Shown: positions 8,111 through 18,091, counted from the stretch's first letter. The stretch: 64,000 nucleotides of DNA from Paracoccaceae bacterium (GCA_002402045.2 NVUX02000060.1:37033-101032); one strand, 5' to 3'. A program made the numbers and translations. The notes: a model not told the origin generated them from the sequence alone.

Positions 8111-8854
8111 ATGTCTCGCAGTCACCGCCTTATGCAGTTGATGCAACTTTTTCGAACGCTCCCCACCCCCGTGCGGGCGCAGGCGCTTGCCGATGAAACA
8201 GGTATTTCCTTGCGCTCGGTCTACCGAGATATAGAGGCCCTGCGGGGTATGGGCGCTGTGATAGACGGCGCGGCAGGCTATGGCTACACGCTGATAGATG
8301 ACCCCGCCCTGCCTCCGATGAGTTTTTCGCAAGACGAAATTGAAGCATTGGTGCTTGGGCTGCGCGAAGTGCAAGCGGTGGCCGACTCGGTGCTCGCCGC
8401 CGCAGCAATGAGCGCACTTGGCAAGCTGCGCGCCAGTCTGCCTGTGTCTAAGCGCCAGCAATTGGAGCATGCCAGCCTGCACGCTAAGCGGTTTCACTCC
8501 CGGCCCGAAATCGGGATAGATGTAGCAAAACTGCGTGAAGCCGTGCGCGCTGAAAGGGTGATTCATATTGTGTATGTTGATAATAAGAACGCCAAAAGCG
8601 AACGAAATATCTATCCGCTTGGCATTGTGTTTTTGGAAAGCACGTTGGTGTTGGCGAGTTGGTGTTTGCTTCGGCAAAGTTTCCGCACATTTCGGCTGGA
8701 CCGGATCAAGCATTTTGCTGAAACCGGCCAGAGCTTCCGGCCAAAACGCGTGCCGCTATTGCGCGAGATTGTCGCAAAATTCAAAGCTGAATCCGATGCT
8801 GCAAGCTTGACCGGTCGTGTTTACACGACCCGCGCTGACGAGGGGGGCCTTTAG
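8111..8854 (+). CDS. YafY-type HTH-WYL transcriptional regulator
   Basis: 247 residues: an N-terminal DeoR-like winged helix (residues 1-60, with ALADETGISLRSVYRDIEAL as the DNA-reading helix pair) followed by a WYL domain (about 140-215) with the core PLGIVFLESTLVLASWCLL...FRTFRLDRI. WYL domains sense nucleic-acid or small ligands. The canonical W-Y-L triad is only loosely kept. Divergence from the GST gene with a short shared intergenic region suggests local regulation. Confidence 0.9.
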   Translation: MSRSHRLMQLMQLFRTLPTPVRAQALADETGISLRSVYRDIEALRGMGAVIDGAAGYGYTLIDDPALPPMSFSQDEIEALVLGLREVQAVADSVLAAAAMSALGKLRASLPVSKRQQLEHASLHAKRFHSRPEIGIDVAKLREAVRAERVIHIVYVDNKNAKSERNIYPLGIVFLESTLVLASWCLLRQSFRTFRLDRIKHFAETGQSFRPKRVPLLREIVAKFKAESDAASLTGRVYTTRADEGGL

Positions 8855-8889
8855 GCTCCTCGAGGAGGCGCGCGCTCGGGACTGCCTGA

Positions 8890-9002
8890 CAGCGCCGCGC
8901 TTGCTTTTGTCTCTGGGGGGGTAAACCCCCACTCGACAAAAGCACATTTTTGGCAAGCAAAAAATGCCTGCCGCTGGCCATGGCCTCGCTACGCTCGGCG
9001 GT
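8890..9002 (+). repeat. Dispersed hairpin-box repeat, copy R2 (long form)
   Basis: Hairpin 1 is TGCTTTTGTC (8902-8911) with GACAAAAGCA (8935-8944), enclosing a G5/C5 helix. Hairpin 2 is CATTTTT (8945-8951) with AAAAATG (8960-8966). The box GGCCATGGCCTCGCTACGCT continuing CGG is at 8976-8998. Copy R6 at 52.64-52.74 kb has the same architecture with paired base changes in both stems. It fills most of the 314-base gap before pyrG; the rest holds only the pyrG leader. Confidence 0.8.
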
Positions 9003-9168
9003 GTTCACCGCAAGGTTTACGAAATTACCTGAGGTTATCCACAAGATATTGCCGCTGGCCCCCTTGCCCGCGCCCCCTTTCCCCTGTAAGAATCAAACCC
9101 CGTGATAGAGCGAAAAACCGCACAAGCGCGCTCACCTTTTAAACGATTCTCACGGGGACCAATCCGGC

Positions 9169-10812
9169 ATGGCACGATACATTTTTATTACTGGCGGCGT
9201 AGTTTCCTCCCTTGGCAAAGGGCTGGCTTCCGCCGCGCTTGGTGCGCTTTTACAAGCCCGCGGCTATTCGGTGCGCCTTCGCAAGCTGGACCCCTATCTC
9301 AATGTTGACCCCGGCACGATGTCTCCCTTTGAGCATGGCGAGGTGTTTGTGACCGATGACGGTGCAGAAACCGATCTCGACCTTGGCCATTATGAGCGCT
9401 TCACTGGCGTTTCTGCCCGCAAAACAGATTCGGTGTCTTCGGGGCGCATTTATTCCACCGTGCTGGAAAAAGAGCAGCGGGGGGATTACCTCGGCAAAAC
9501 CATTCAGGTTATTCCGCACGTCACCAACGAAATTAAAGATTTCATCGCCATTGGTGATGACGAAGTGGACTTTATGCTTTGTGAAATCGGCGGCACGGTT
9601 GGCGATATCGAAGCCCTGCCCTTTTTTGAAGCCATCCGACAGTTCTCCCAAGAGCGCTTTGGCGAGTGCGTTTTTATGCACCTCACGCTGGTGCCTTACA
9701 TCGCCGCTGCAGGCGAGCTTAAAACCAAGCCAACCCAGCACTCAGTAAAAGAACTTCGCTCCATCGGTATTGCGCCAGATATCCTGATGTGCCGCGCTGA
9801 TCGGCCTATTCCGGAAAAAGAGCGCGCCAAGCTGGCGCTGTTTTGCAACGTGCGGCCCGAGGCCGTCATTCCGGCACTGGACCTCAAATCAATTTATGAA
9901 GCTCCGCATGCGTATCACCGCGATGGCATGGACCGCGCCGTTTTGGAAGCCTTCCACATTACCGATGCGCCCGAGCCTGACATGGCGAAATGGGACGAGG
10001 TAATGGACGCCGTTAAGCTGCCCGAGGGCGAAGTTAAAATTGCGATTGTTGGCAAATATACCCAGCTTGGGGACGCGTATAAAAGCATCGCTGAGGCCCT
10101 GACCCATGGCGGCATTAAAAACCACGTAAAGGTTAAGGCCGAGTGGATTGACTCGGAGCTTTTTGAGAACGAGGACGATGTAACGCCCCACCTTGAGGGA
10201 TTTGACGCCATTCTTGTGCCCGGCGGTTTTGGCGAGCGCGGCACTGAAGGTATGATAAATGCCGCCACCTATGCCCGCACCCATAATGTGCCCTATTTCG
10301 GCATTTGCCTTGGCATGCAGATGGCCGTAACGGAAGCGGCGCGCAACCTTGCGGGCATTAAAGATGCTGGCTCGGAAGAGTTTGACAGTGAGGCCGGAGA
10401 AAAACGGTTTACGCCGATCGTGTATCACCTCAAGGAGTGGATGGAAGGCAACCGGACCATTCAACGCAAAGAAGGCGATGACAAGGGCGGCACTATGCGG
10501 CTCGGGGCCTATGATGCGACCCTCACCGAGGGCTCCAAAATTGCTGAAATTTACGGCTGCACCAAGATTTCGGAGCGCCACCGCCACCGCTATGAGGTGG
10601 ATATGAGCTATCGCGACAAGCTGGAAGCTGCTGGGATGATGTTTTCGGGCATTTCGCCCGATGGTAAGCTACCAGAAACTATCGAGATTAAAGACCACCC
10701 TTGGTATATCGGTGTGCAATTTCACCCCGAGCTGAAATCTCGCCCGTTTGAGCCGCACCCGCTATTTGCCAGCTTTATCGAGGCGGCCGTTAAGCAAAGC
10801 CGGTTTGTTTAA
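9169..10812 (+). CDS. pyrG: CTP synthase
   Basis: 547-residue CTP synthase: the N-terminal synthetase domain starts [14 protein letters not shown] at residues 6-19 (P-loop) and the C-terminal glutamine amidotransferase domain has the nucleophile Cys380 in FGICLGMQ and the His-Glu pair in [17 protein letters not shown]. It aminates UTP to CTP using glutamine and ATP. The length matches the family. The start follows CACGGGGACC at a sensible distance. In many alphaproteobacteria pyrG lies near secG, as here, with a GST/WYL pair in between. Confidence 0.97.
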   Translation: MARYIFITGGVVSSLGKGLASAALGALLQARGYSVRLRKLDPYLNVDPGTMSPFEHGEVFVTDDGAETDLDLGHYERFTGVSARKTDSVSSGRIYSTVLEKEQRGDYLGKTIQVIPHVTNEIKDFIAIGDDEVDFMLCEIGGTVGDIEALPFFEAIRQFSQERFGECVFMHLTLVPYIAAAGELKTKPTQHSVKELRSIGIAPDILMCRADRPIPEKERAKLALFCNVRPEAVIPALDLKSIYEAPHAYHRDGMDRAVLEAFHITDAPEPDMAKWDEVMDAVKLPEGEVKIAIVGKYTQLGDAYKSIAEALTHGGIKNHVKVKAEWIDSELFENEDDVTPHLEGFDAILVPGGFGERGTEGMINAATYARTHNVPYFGICLGMQMAVTEAARNLAGIKDAGSEEFDSEAGEKRFTPIVYHLKEWMEGNRTIQRKEGDDKGGTMRLGAYDATLTEGSKIAEIYGCTKISERHRHRYEVDMSYRDKLEAAGMMFSGISPDGKLPETIEIKDHPWYIGVQFHPELKSRPFEPHPLFASFIEAAVKQSRFV

Positions 10813-10997
10813 GGCCTCATTTAATTCAAATTTTTCTTGTAGGTTTGGTTGCCACGTTCACCACAGAAAAAGAGCCGAAGACTGTCAATATTTTCCAGAG
10901 TTATCATTACCAAATTAACCGCTAAACAATTTTCCTAAATATTTTCCTAATTTTTATGATAGTAGTATGTAAGGCGGCTAAAAGTTGAGGTTCGGAC

Positions 10998-11663
10998 ATG
11001 CGTTTTATTCTACTTTCGATAGCCCTTTTCGGCTTGGTTCTTTACATTTCAAATCCTGAAGCCTTTGGTAAAAAAAGAGAATTTAAGCTTTCAGTGGGTG
11101 GGCGCATTGTTCGTGAAGAGCCAAAGGGCGCCACTATCGACTTCGCAAAAATTGGCGATTTCGGGGTGGAGATGTATGAGAGTTTTTTCGATTCCCCTGA
11201 TGATTCGGCTTCGAATGATACAATAGTGCTTGCGGGAAATGACCAAACGAGTGCACCAAATGGCCCAGAAACCCAGATATTAAGTGCGATAAGCGCGCCG
11301 GACATAACCACGTATTCGGGGCAAGTTTCGGCAATATCATTTGCAATGCACGCGGACCCAGTGGGTACAACCACACAAATGCAAGCGGCAATGAAGGCGT
11401 GTTTGCCGCATCAATATCCAGAGCCATTAACCAATTATTTTGTGGGTCTGGTGCAGGTGGTTTCTGAAACGGCACAGCTTCCATTGGCCGAGCAAACCGC
11501 CAATTTCAGAGAAGAAAGCGCGCCGCTAACACAGGCCTTAAGGGCTTGGCTTCAGTTTTTACCTGAAGATCAGCGTGCCGAAAATACTTTGCTATTGCAA
11601 GATTGGGCCGCACGACCAAAAGACCTTGTGGCCTGCCATATTAGCTGGCTTAGCACCCCCTGA
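10998..11663 (+). CDS. Hypothetical exported or membrane-anchored protein
   Basis: 221 residues, no family recognised. The first 17 residues (MRFILLSIALFGLVLYI) are a hydrophobic anchor or uncleaved signal, so the remainder is probably periplasmic. The body is acidic and Ala/Ser/Thr-rich, with a helical C-terminal half (about 120-215) containing single Cys residues in MKACLPHQYP and LVACHIS that could form a disulfide. It stands alone between pyrG and the phzF-like gene with an AT-rich upstream gap (10813-10997). Confidence 0.6.
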   Translation: MRFILLSIALFGLVLYISNPEAFGKKREFKLSVGGRIVREEPKGATIDFAKIGDFGVEMYESFFDSPDDSASNDTIVLAGNDQTSAPNGPETQILSAISAPDITTYSGQVSAISFAMHADPVGTTTQMQAAMKACLPHQYPEPLTNYFVGLVQVVSETAQLPLAEQTANFREESAPLTQALRAWLQFLPEDQRAENTLLLQDWAARPKDLVACHISWLSTP

Positions 11664-11793
11664 TAATCAAGATATCTACCTCCCTATTTTGCTCCACTAT
11701 AGCAGTATTCCAAGCATCAGCAGCCCACTGATTTCCGCTTGCCTTCAATAAGGTATTCCTTTCAAATACCTCCCAATTAGAGGAGACTGCAAA

Positions 11794-12687
11794 ATGCTCA
11801 AATATCATGTTCTGGACGTTTTTACAAAATCGCCCTTCACCGGAAATCCGCTGGCTATTGTTCTGGATGCGGATGAGCTAAATGACCATCAAATGCAAAC
11901 CATCACACGGCAGTTTAGCCTCTCAGAAACCATCTTTGTGCAAAGGCCCAAAGATACCTCCCATACCGCCAAGGTGCGCATATTTTGCCCCGCTTGTGAG
12001 CTGCCATTCGCTGGGCATCCCACGGTTGGCTGTGTTATTTTACTGGCAGAAATGGCCCATGAGGGCAATTTCGAATGTGAAATCACGCTTGAAGAAGTCG
12101 CTGGATTAGTTTGCGTTAACGTGGTGCGCCAAGGACATGACATTACGGCCGAATTCACGGCACCCGTGCTCCCCGAATTGGCATCAGGCACGCCACCAAA
12201 CCACAAAGAGGCCGCCGCCGCGCTTGGGCTACGGCCCAATGATATAGGCTTTGAACAGCATACGCCTCAGCATTGGCAAGGCGGGCCAGATTTTCTCTAT
12301 ATCCCGATTGCCAGCCGCGAAGCCCTCACAAATGCCGCACCTAGCGCCAGTTGGCTGGAGATGACGGCAAAGGCTAATACCCAGTCGGTATATATATATT
12401 GCAAAGAGAATGAGGGCTATGCCGCCCGTATGTTTGCCCCCGAACATGGTATGCCGGAATATCCGGCCACAGGCTCGGCCAGCGCCATTTTGGCCGCCCA
12501 GCTTTTGGCTGCGGGCGCGTTGCCCGAAGGCACCACACATGTGCCACTTGTACAAGGCGAAGACATGGGACGCCCCAGCCAAATTAGCCTGTCGGTTGAT
12601 GTTAAAGATAGCGCTATTCAGAAAATCCGCATAAAAGGTGCTGCGGTGAGGGTGCATCACGGTCATATCACGGCCTTGCCCTTGTAA
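11794..12687 (+). CDS. PhzF family isomerase/epimerase-like protein
   Basis: 297 residues with the PhzF/diaminopimelate-epimerase-like fold. The start LDVFTKSPFTGNPLAIVLDA is diagnostic and the catalytic acid Glu45 is in FSLSETIFV. The halfway motif FAGHPTVGC and the repeat-lobe motif EYPATGSASA also match. Nothing nearby suggests phenazine synthesis; most bacterial homologues have unknown substrates. The RBS GAGGAG lies 8 bases before the ATG. Confidence 0.92.
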   Translation: MLKYHVLDVFTKSPFTGNPLAIVLDADELNDHQMQTITRQFSLSETIFVQRPKDTSHTAKVRIFCPACELPFAGHPTVGCVILLAEMAHEGNFECEITLEEVAGLVCVNVVRQGHDITAEFTAPVLPELASGTPPNHKEAAAALGLRPNDIGFEQHTPQHWQGGPDFLYIPIASREALTNAAPSASWLEMTAKANTQSVYIYCKENEGYAARMFAPEHGMPEYPATGSASAILAAQLLAAGALPEGTTHVPLVQGEDMGRPSQISLSVDVKDSAIQKIRIKGAAVRVHHGHITALPL

Positions 12688-12715
12688 CCGCGCAAAAACG
12701 CGTTAAGTTTCTCGC

Positions 12716-13156
12716 ATGTTTGACACACTCTTCAAGCGCCTGCGCGCCGAACCCGCCCCCGACCCGCTAGAGGCAAACGACGCCCGCTTGGCGCTTGCCG
12801 CCCTTTTGGTGCGCCTAGCGCGCACGGATCACGATTATGCCAGCAGTGAAAAAGAGAAAATCGACGAAATCTTGTCGCAGCGCTACAAGATGCAGCCGGC
12901 TGAGGCCGCAACTTTGCGCGCTGGCGCTGAAGACGTAGAAGCAACCGCCGGAGATACGGTTCACCTGACCCGCCTTATAAAAGCCGCTATCCCCTATGAT
13001 GACCGCATAGCACTCGTCATAGACCTTTGGCGGCTTGTTTTGGCCGATGGCACGCGCGACCACGCCGAAAACCAGTTCTTACGGTTGGTGGTGAAACTGG
13101 TCGGGGTTAATGATGTGGATAGCGGAATGGCGCGGCAACAAGCGGCCAAAAGCTAG
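12716..13156 (+). CDS. TerB-like (tellurite resistance/COG4103) protein
   Basis: 146-residue all-helical protein of the TerB/DjlA-like family (LALAALLVRLARTDHDYASSEKEKIDEIL, with acid-rich metal-binding helix pairs, then WRLVLADGTRDHAENQFLRLVVKLVGV). Function is unknown; homologues are widespread in Rhodobacterales as single genes. It starts 29 bases after the phzF-like gene, possibly the same transcript. Confidence 0.85.
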   Translation: MFDTLFKRLRAEPAPDPLEANDARLALAALLVRLARTDHDYASSEKEKIDEILSQRYKMQPAEAATLRAGAEDVEATAGDTVHLTRLIKAAIPYDDRIALVIDLWRLVLADGTRDHAENQFLRLVVKLVGVNDVDSGMARQQAAKS

Positions 13157-13195
13157 GCGGCGCGCAAGCGTTGTGGCTATTCAGGCCTTCCACCA

Positions 13196-13290
13196 GCGCC
13201 GCGCGGCTACATTTGCATAATGGCAAGCGCATGGTTCGCAGCGCGGCGCGTGTGCAATGCTTAACCAAGTACTAAGGCTGCCGCGCCGCT
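13196..13290. repeat. GC-rich hairpin repeat, copy 2 (convergent gap)
   Basis: Alternative pairings are possible: GCGCCGCGC (13196-13204) with GCGCGGCGC (13241-13249), or GCGGCGCG near 13243 with CGCGCCGC (13282-13289). The right arm matches the 6.28-kb copy. It lies between the convergent terB-like and fabH-like genes and may end transcription from both sides, though there is no T-run. Confidence 0.5.
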
Positions 13291-14416
13291 AGGGAACCAC
13301 CCTACGCAACAGCACCGAGCCTACAGAATATCCCGCCCCAAACGAGCAAATCAGCCCAAGCTCGCCATTTTTAAAATCATTAGAATACTGCGAAAACGCG
13401 ATGATCGACCCCGCGGAAGAGGTATTGGCATATTCTTGCAAAATGTTTGGCTGCTCCCCCGCCTCAGGCACTCGCCCCAGCACCTTTTTGCCAATAAAAT
13501 CGTTCATCGCTTTATTGGCCTGATGCAACCAGAGCCGCTTCAGGTCATCCGCGCAATGTCCTGCGTCTTCCAAGTGGCCAAGAATGTGTTTAGATACAAT
13601 AGGTAGCACCTCCTTAAACACTTTCCGCCCGTTTTGCATAAACTGCATATCGCGGCGGTCCTCCACGCCATCAGGGCGATTACGGCGTAAAAAACCGTTA
13701 TTATTGCGGATGTTATTGGAGAATTTCGTCAGGCATTTTGTCGAAACCACCTCAAAATGCGGCCCCGTCACATCCTCTTTTCGTTCAATCAACGTGGCCG
13801 TGCACACATCACCAAAAATGAAGTGGCAATCCCGGTCGCGCCACTCCAGATGGCCAGACGTGATTTCGGGATTCACCACCAAAATTGCCTTTGCCGAACC
13901 AGCGCGGACCATATCACTTGCGGCCTGAATACCGAAAGTTGCCGATGAGCAGGCGACATTCAAATCAAAGCCAAAGCCTTCGATGCCAAGCAAATCTTGC
14001 ACCTCGATCGCGATCGCCGGATAGGCCCGCTCCATATTGGAAGCAGCAACGATCACCGCGTCCACATCGGCGGCTGTCTTCCCTGCCTGTGCCAGCGCTT
14101 TATTACAGGCATCCACGGCCATTTCGGCCATAATGCTCGGCTCGTCATCGCGGCGCTGCCGCAATGTCGGATACATCCGGTCAGGGTCCAGAATGCCGGA
14201 TTTATTCATCACATGCCGCCGCTCAATGCCGCTGGCCGCAAATATAAACTCGCTGGAGGATTGCGGCTTCGCGTTAATCTCCCCCGCGGCAATCGCCTCG
14301 GCATGCGTGGCATTAAATTTATCGGCATAAGCATTAAAGGCCACCACCAATTCATCATTAGTGATCACCTCTTCGGGAGTGAAAACCCCTGTGCCGGAAA
14401 TAACGGGCTGGTGCAT
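13289..14416 (-). CDS. FabH-like beta-ketoacyl-ACP synthase III
   Basis: 375 residues from the ATG at 14416, chosen because CAGGAG precedes it and the family begins near HQPVISGTGVFTPEE. Thiolase-fold synthase with an intact Cys-His-Asn triad: Cys156 in NVACSSATFG, His298 in LWLHQANK and Asn331 in YANTSSAGS. FabH condenses acetyl-CoA with malonyl-ACP to start fatty-acid synthesis, but this longer subgroup (375 versus about 320 residues, with an insertion around residues 220-265) is distinct from housekeeping FabH, so the substrate is uncertain. It is divergent from purL. Confidence 0.88.
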   Translation of the reverse strand: MHQPVISGTGVFTPEEVITNDELVVAFNAYADKFNATHAEAIAAGEINAKPQSSSEFIFAASGIERRHVMNKSGILDPDRMYPTLRQRRDDEPSIMAEMAVDACNKALAQAGKTAADVDAVIVAASNMERAYPAIAIEVQDLLGIEGFGFDLNVACSSATFGIQAASDMVRAGSAKAILVVNPEITSGHLEWRDRDCHFIFGDVCTATLIERKEDVTGPHFEVVSTKCLTKFSNNIRNNNGFLRRNRPDGVEDRRDMQFMQNGRKVFKEVLPIVSKHILGHLEDAGHCADDLKRLWLHQANKAMNDFIGKKVLGRVPEAGEQPNILQEYANTSSAGSIIAFSQYSNDFKNGELGLICSFGAGYSVGSVLLRRVVP

Positions 14417-14594
14417 GGTTGGCTCCTGAACAATTTTAGCCATTTGAACCCGTTTCGGCCCAGTGGTCAAGCAACCAAGGCGCGCCTTAACTTTAGGGAA
14501 AGCGGCTTCTGTCGCACATATTGGGCATAAAGGGGCTAGGAATTGCGGGCAATCCTGCCTAAAAGGGCGCAATTCCAAAGCGCAGGAGATGTCC

Positions 14595-16787
14595 ATGCCC
14601 ACCGAGACCGCCGCCGAGCCGGCTATCACCACCGAAGTTATCCGTAAGCACGGGCTGAATCAGGCTGAATATCAGCTTATTCAGGAGCTGATTGGCCGAG
14701 AGCCAACATGGACCGAGCTGGGTATTTTTAGCGCAATGTGGAATGAGCATTGCTCTTACAAGTCCTCCAAGCTTTGGCTGAAAACACTGCCTGTGGAAGG
14801 CCCGCAGGTTATCTGCGGCCCAGGCGAAAACGCGGGGATCGTGGATATTGGCGATGGCCAATGCTTGGTTTTCAAGATGGAAAGCCATAATCACCCGAGC
14901 TATATCGAGCCATATCAGGGCGCGGCCACCGGTATTGGCGGCATTCTGCGGGATGTGTTCACCATGGGCGCGCGGCCGATTGCGGCGATGAACGCGCTTA
15001 GTTTTGGCGAGCCAAGCCACCCCAAAACCCGCCAGCTGGTGCACGGCGTGGTGGGGGGTATTGGCGGCTATGGCAACTGTTTTGGCGTGCCAAATATAGG
15101 CGGCGAAACCCGCTTTCACAAAAGCTATAATGGCAATTGCCTTGTAAATGCTTTTGCGGCAGGCCTCGCAAACACCGACGAGATTTTCTATTCCGCAGCT
15201 TCGGGCGTTGGTATGCCTGTGGTTTATCTCGGGGCCAAAACCGGCCGCGATGGCGTGGGTGGTGCCACGATGGCCAGCGCTGAGTTTGATGACACCATTG
15301 AGGAAAAACGCCCCACGGTGCAGGTGGGTGACCCCTTCACCGAAAAGCGTCTGATGGAGGCCACCATTGAGCTGATGCAAACTGGCGCGGTGATTTCCAT
15401 TCAGGATATGGGGGCCGCGGGCCTTACATGCTCGGCGGTAGAAATGGGCGATAAAGGCGGCCTTGGCGTGATTTTGGACCTTGAAAAGGTGCCGTGCCGC
15501 GAAGAGGGCATGACCGCTTACGAGATGATGCTGAGCGAGAGCCAAGAACGGATGCTGATGGTTTTACGGCCTGAAAAAGAAGCCGAAGCCAAGGCTGTGT
15601 TTGATAAATGGGACCTCGATTTTGCCATCGTCGGCGAAACCATCGCGGAAGACCGGTTTCTTATTCGCCTCCACGGCGAAATCAAGGCTGACTTGCCGCT
15701 GAAGGCACTGTCTGGCGAGGCCCCCGAATATGACCGCCCATGGGTGGAAACCCCCACGCCTGAACCATATACTGATGTGCCCGATATTTCACCCGCCGAG
15801 GCGCTGCTGGCGCTGATCGGCTCGCCAAATCATAGCAGCAAAGCATGGATTTGGGAGCAATATGACCACATGGTGCTAGCTGATACCGCCATCCGCCCTG
15901 GCTCTGATGCTGGTGTGGTGCGGGTGCATGGCACCGAAAAAGCGCTGGCGTTTACCAGCGACGTAAACCCGCGTTTTTGCTTTGCCAACCCTGTAGAGGG
16001 CGGCAAGCAGGCGGTGGCCGAGGCTTATAGAAACCTATGCGCTACGGGGGCCAAGCCTTTGGCCACAACCGATAATCTGAATTTCGGCAACCCTGAAAAG
16101 CCTGAGATTATGGGGCAGCTTGTGGGCTGTATCAAGGGCATAGGCGAGGCCTGCCTCGCGCTGAATATGCCGATCGTTTCAGGCAATGTGAGCCTTTATA
16201 ATGAGACCTTTGGTGCGGGCATTTACCCGACTCCGACCATTGGCGCGGTGGGGCTTCTCAGCAATCTTGATGAAATTATTCGTATGGTGCCGCAAAGCGG
16301 TGAAAAGCTTGTGGTGCTCGGTGAAACCCATGGCCATCTGGGGCAATCTGCGTTGCTGGCCGATGTCTTCAACCAAGAGCTGGGTGATGCGCCAACAGTG
16401 GATTTGAGCGCCGAACTTAAAGCCGGTGAGCTGGTGCGCAGCTTGCATAAATCAGGGCTGATTTCAGCGGCGCATGATGTTTCTGATGGTGGCATTGCCT
16501 TGGCACTGGCCGAAATGTGCCTTGCCGGGAAAACCGGGGCCGAGGCGGCGAACCAAAGCACCCTGCCCGCCATTCAGTTCTTTTTTGCTGAGGACCAAGC
16601 GCGCTATTTGCTCAGCGTACCCGAGGCAAAACTGGACACGCTTCTCGCGGCGGCGAAAACTGTTGGCGTCCCCGCCCAAGCGCTCGGCCAATTTAGCGGC
16701 GATTTTGTAGCGCTAGCCGATGCCTTTATCCCGCTTGACGCGGTGAAAGAAGCTTTTGAAAGCGGGTTGCCGGAGCTTATGGGCTAA
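14595..16787 (+). CDS. purL: Phosphoribosylformylglycinamidine synthase subunit PurL
   Basis: 730 residues, the small-type PurL that works with PurS and PurQ in the fourth step of purine synthesis. The start at 14595 is preferred over 14589 because CAGGAG directly abuts the earlier ATG. The family landmarks are EHCSYKSSK near residue 47, [20 protein letters not shown], the [15 protein letters not shown] stretch and the second ATP-like domain with [15 protein letters not shown]. purS and purQ are not in the window. Confidence 0.96.
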   Translation: MPTETAAEPAITTEVIRKHGLNQAEYQLIQELIGREPTWTELGIFSAMWNEHCSYKSSKLWLKTLPVEGPQVICGPGENAGIVDIGDGQCLVFKMESHNHPSYIEPYQGAATGIGGILRDVFTMGARPIAAMNALSFGEPSHPKTRQLVHGVVGGIGGYGNCFGVPNIGGETRFHKSYNGNCLVNAFAAGLANTDEIFYSAASGVGMPVVYLGAKTGRDGVGGATMASAEFDDTIEEKRPTVQVGDPFTEKRLMEATIELMQTGAVISIQDMGAAGLTCSAVEMGDKGGLGVILDLEKVPCREEGMTAYEMMLSESQERMLMVLRPEKEAEAKAVFDKWDLDFAIVGETIAEDRFLIRLHGEIKADLPLKALSGEAPEYDRPWVETPTPEPYTDVPDISPAEALLALIGSPNHSSKAWIWEQYDHMVLADTAIRPGSDAGVVRVHGTEKALAFTSDVNPRFCFANPVEGGKQAVAEAYRNLCATGAKPLATTDNLNFGNPEKPEIMGQLVGCIKGIGEACLALNMPIVSGNVSLYNETFGAGIYPTPTIGAVGLLSNLDEIIRMVPQSGEKLVVLGETHGHLGQSALLADVFNQELGDAPTVDLSAELKAGELVRSLHKSGLISAAHDVSDGGIALALAEMCLAGKTGAEAANQSTLPAIQFFFAEDQARYLLSVPEAKLDTLLAAAKTVGVPAQALGQFSGDFVALADAFIPLDAVKEAFESGLPELMG

Positions 16788-16862
16788 AACTGCGCCAATC
16801 CGCCTCTTGAACCAAACGGCAAATTGGCTTAATTAACCTACTGAATTAGTAGGAGTATCCCC

Positions 16863-17105
16863 ATGGCGATTGAAGCTGAAAAAATCGAAGCCCTCATTAA
16901 GGAGGCCTTTCCAACTGCCGAAGTGCGCATTGATGACCTTGCCGGAGACGGCGCGCATTATGCGGCCAGTGTGGTGGCGGAAGAGTTCAAGGGCTTGAAC
17001 CGCGTAAAGCAGCACCAGTTGGTTTATAAGGCGCTCAAAGGTAAAATGGACGGGCCATCGGGCGAGCTTCATGCCCTCGCGCTGACCACTAAAGCCCCGG
17101 ATTAA
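16863..17105 (+). CDS. BolA family protein
   Basis: 80-residue BolA-like protein (IEALIKEAFPTAEVRIDDLAG...HYAASVVAEEFKGLNRVKQHQLVYKAL), with the conserved FKGLNRVKQHQLVY helix-turn segment. Short BolA proteins bind monothiol CGFS glutaredoxins and share a [2Fe-2S] cluster; grxD lies two genes downstream, which supports that role. Its stop overlaps the next ATG (TAATG), so they are coupled. RBS TAGGAG. Confidence 0.92.
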   Translation: MAIEAEKIEALIKEAFPTAEVRIDDLAGDGAHYAASVVAEEFKGLNRVKQHQLVYKALKGKMDGPSGELHALALTTKAPD

Positions 17106-17350
17106 TGCTGGCGCTGCAAATCTTTGGGGGCGTGGCAACAGCCATAGCTATGGCCATATTGCTTGAGCTTTGGCTCAAACGCGGCAAAGCCCCACGGCCA
17201 TTGGCCGAACGGATGCGCAGCGGTATGAAAGAAACGGCCGACACCAAAAAGCCGCTTGGCATGGAAGCCACGGACCTTGAAAGCGTGGAGCGTGCGCAAA
17301 GGCTCAGCGAGATTTCCGCGCTTAAAACCAAAAATGTACTATTCAAATAG
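17105..17350 (+). CDS. Small membrane-anchored hypothetical protein between bolA and grxD
   Basis: 81 residues with one N-terminal hydrophobic helix ([21 protein letters not shown], about residues 3-22) and a charged cytoplasmic tail. No domain recognised. It is translationally coupled to bolA by a one-base overlap and ends 20 bases before grxD, so it belongs to a three-gene unit whose flanking members are Fe-S-cluster partners. A role in tethering or regulating that pair is only a guess. Confidence 0.65.
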   Translation: MLALQIFGGVATAIAMAILLELWLKRGKAPRPLAERMRSGMKETADTKKPLGMEATDLESVERAQRLSEISALKTKNVLFK

Positions 17351-17370
17351 AACCGAAAAGGAAGATTAAA

Positions 17371-17733
17371 ATGACCACCCCAGCCGAGCAAATCCAAGCC
17401 ACAATCACCGATAATGCCGTTGTATTCTTTATGAAAGGTACATCTGATGCCCCGCAATGTGGCTTTTCCAGCCGCATCGCCGGTGTGCTTAATTTCATGG
17501 GTATTGAATATAAGGACGTAAACGTGCTGGCTGATGAAGGCATTCGCCAAGGCATCAAGGATTTTTCCGACTGGCCAACCATTCCGCAGCTTTATGTAAA
17601 GGGCGAATTTGTTGGCGGTTGTGATATCGTTACCGAGATGGTGCTTTCGGGTGAGCTGGATACGCTTTTGGAAAAAAATGGTATCTCGTTCAGCAAAGAA
17701 GCCGCTGACAAGGTGCGCGAAGCTAACGACTAA
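17371..17733 (+). CDS. grxD: Monothiol glutaredoxin Grx4 (CGFS type)
   Basis: 120-residue glutaredoxin with the CGFS active site (Cys30 in APQCGFSSR), the glutathione-binding [13 protein letters not shown] and GGCDIV motifs. These proteins carry and transfer [2Fe-2S] clusters, usually with BolA. RBS AAGGAAG before the ATG. A terminator follows directly at 17751-17783. Confidence 0.96.
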   Translation: MTTPAEQIQATITDNAVVFFMKGTSDAPQCGFSSRIAGVLNFMGIEYKDVNVLADEGIRQGIKDFSDWPTIPQLYVKGEFVGGCDIVTEMVLSGELDTLLEKNGISFSKEAADKVREAND

Positions 17734-17750
17734 GCCACTGTGAATATGCG

Positions 17751-17783
17751 AAAAAGGCCGCGCCATTTAGGTGCGGCCTTTTG
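17751..17783 (+). terminator. Rho-independent terminator of the bolA-grxD unit
   Basis: AAAAAGGCCGC pairs with GCGGCCTTTT around an 11-base loop. It starts 18 bases after the grxD stop. Confidence 0.85.
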
Positions 17784-17825
17784 CAATTGTGGTGTGCGAA
17801 ATAGGAAGGCTGCGTCAAGCGCCCG

Positions 17826-17880
17826 CCGAGCGTAGCGAGGCCACGGCCCAAACGTCTTTGTTCTGTTGCAACGCAACAGG
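17826..17880 (-). repeat. Dispersed hairpin-box repeat, copy R3
   Basis: On the minus strand, CTGTTGC/GCAACAG (17863-17869 with 17873-17879) is followed by the box GGGCCGTGGCCTCGCTACGC continuing TCGG (17826-17849). It faces copy R4 tail to tail in the gap between the convergent grxD and zapA. Confidence 0.75.
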
Positions 17881-17939
17881 GCATCGACGGAGGGTTTTCC
17901 GCTGTTTGAGGTATAGCACTTTGGCTGCGGGCTAGGTGC

Positions 17940-18075
17940 GCCTTTGCTTCGGGGAGGCCACAAACATTGCGTTTTTGGCAATATCGCCTCTATCCCCCCG
18001 CTCAGCAAAGGCGAGTTTTTGTGCAATCAAAAACAATTGCCCTACGGGCCGTGGCCTCGCTTCGCTCGGTGGTGT
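17940..18075 (+). repeat. Dispersed hairpin-box repeat, copy R4 (long form)
   Basis: Hairpin 1 is GCCTTTGCT (17940-17948) with AGCAAAGGC (18004-18012), containing an inner GAGGC/GCCTC and ATTGC/GCAAT helix. Hairpin 2 is GTTTTTG (18015-18021) with CAAAAAC (18028-18034). The box is at 18046-18069. With the terminator and R3 it accounts for the 358-base gap 17734-18091; no gene is seen there. Confidence 0.75.
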
Positions 18076-18091
18076 TTCGCCGAAGTGCAGC

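Noticed and set aside
14417..14632. N-terminal extension of the FabH-like protein
   Set aside because: The extra 72 residues overlap the purL promoter region and do not match the family; the ATG at 14416 has a proper RBS.
17890..18075. A 6S RNA (ssrS) gene downstream of zapA on the minus strand
   Set aside because: The position fits classical synteny and the core (GAGGCGATATT...GTGGCCTC) vaguely recalls 6S, but the right half aligns with the dispersed repeats R2 and R6 and I see no closing stem of 6S length. A covariance-model search would decide.
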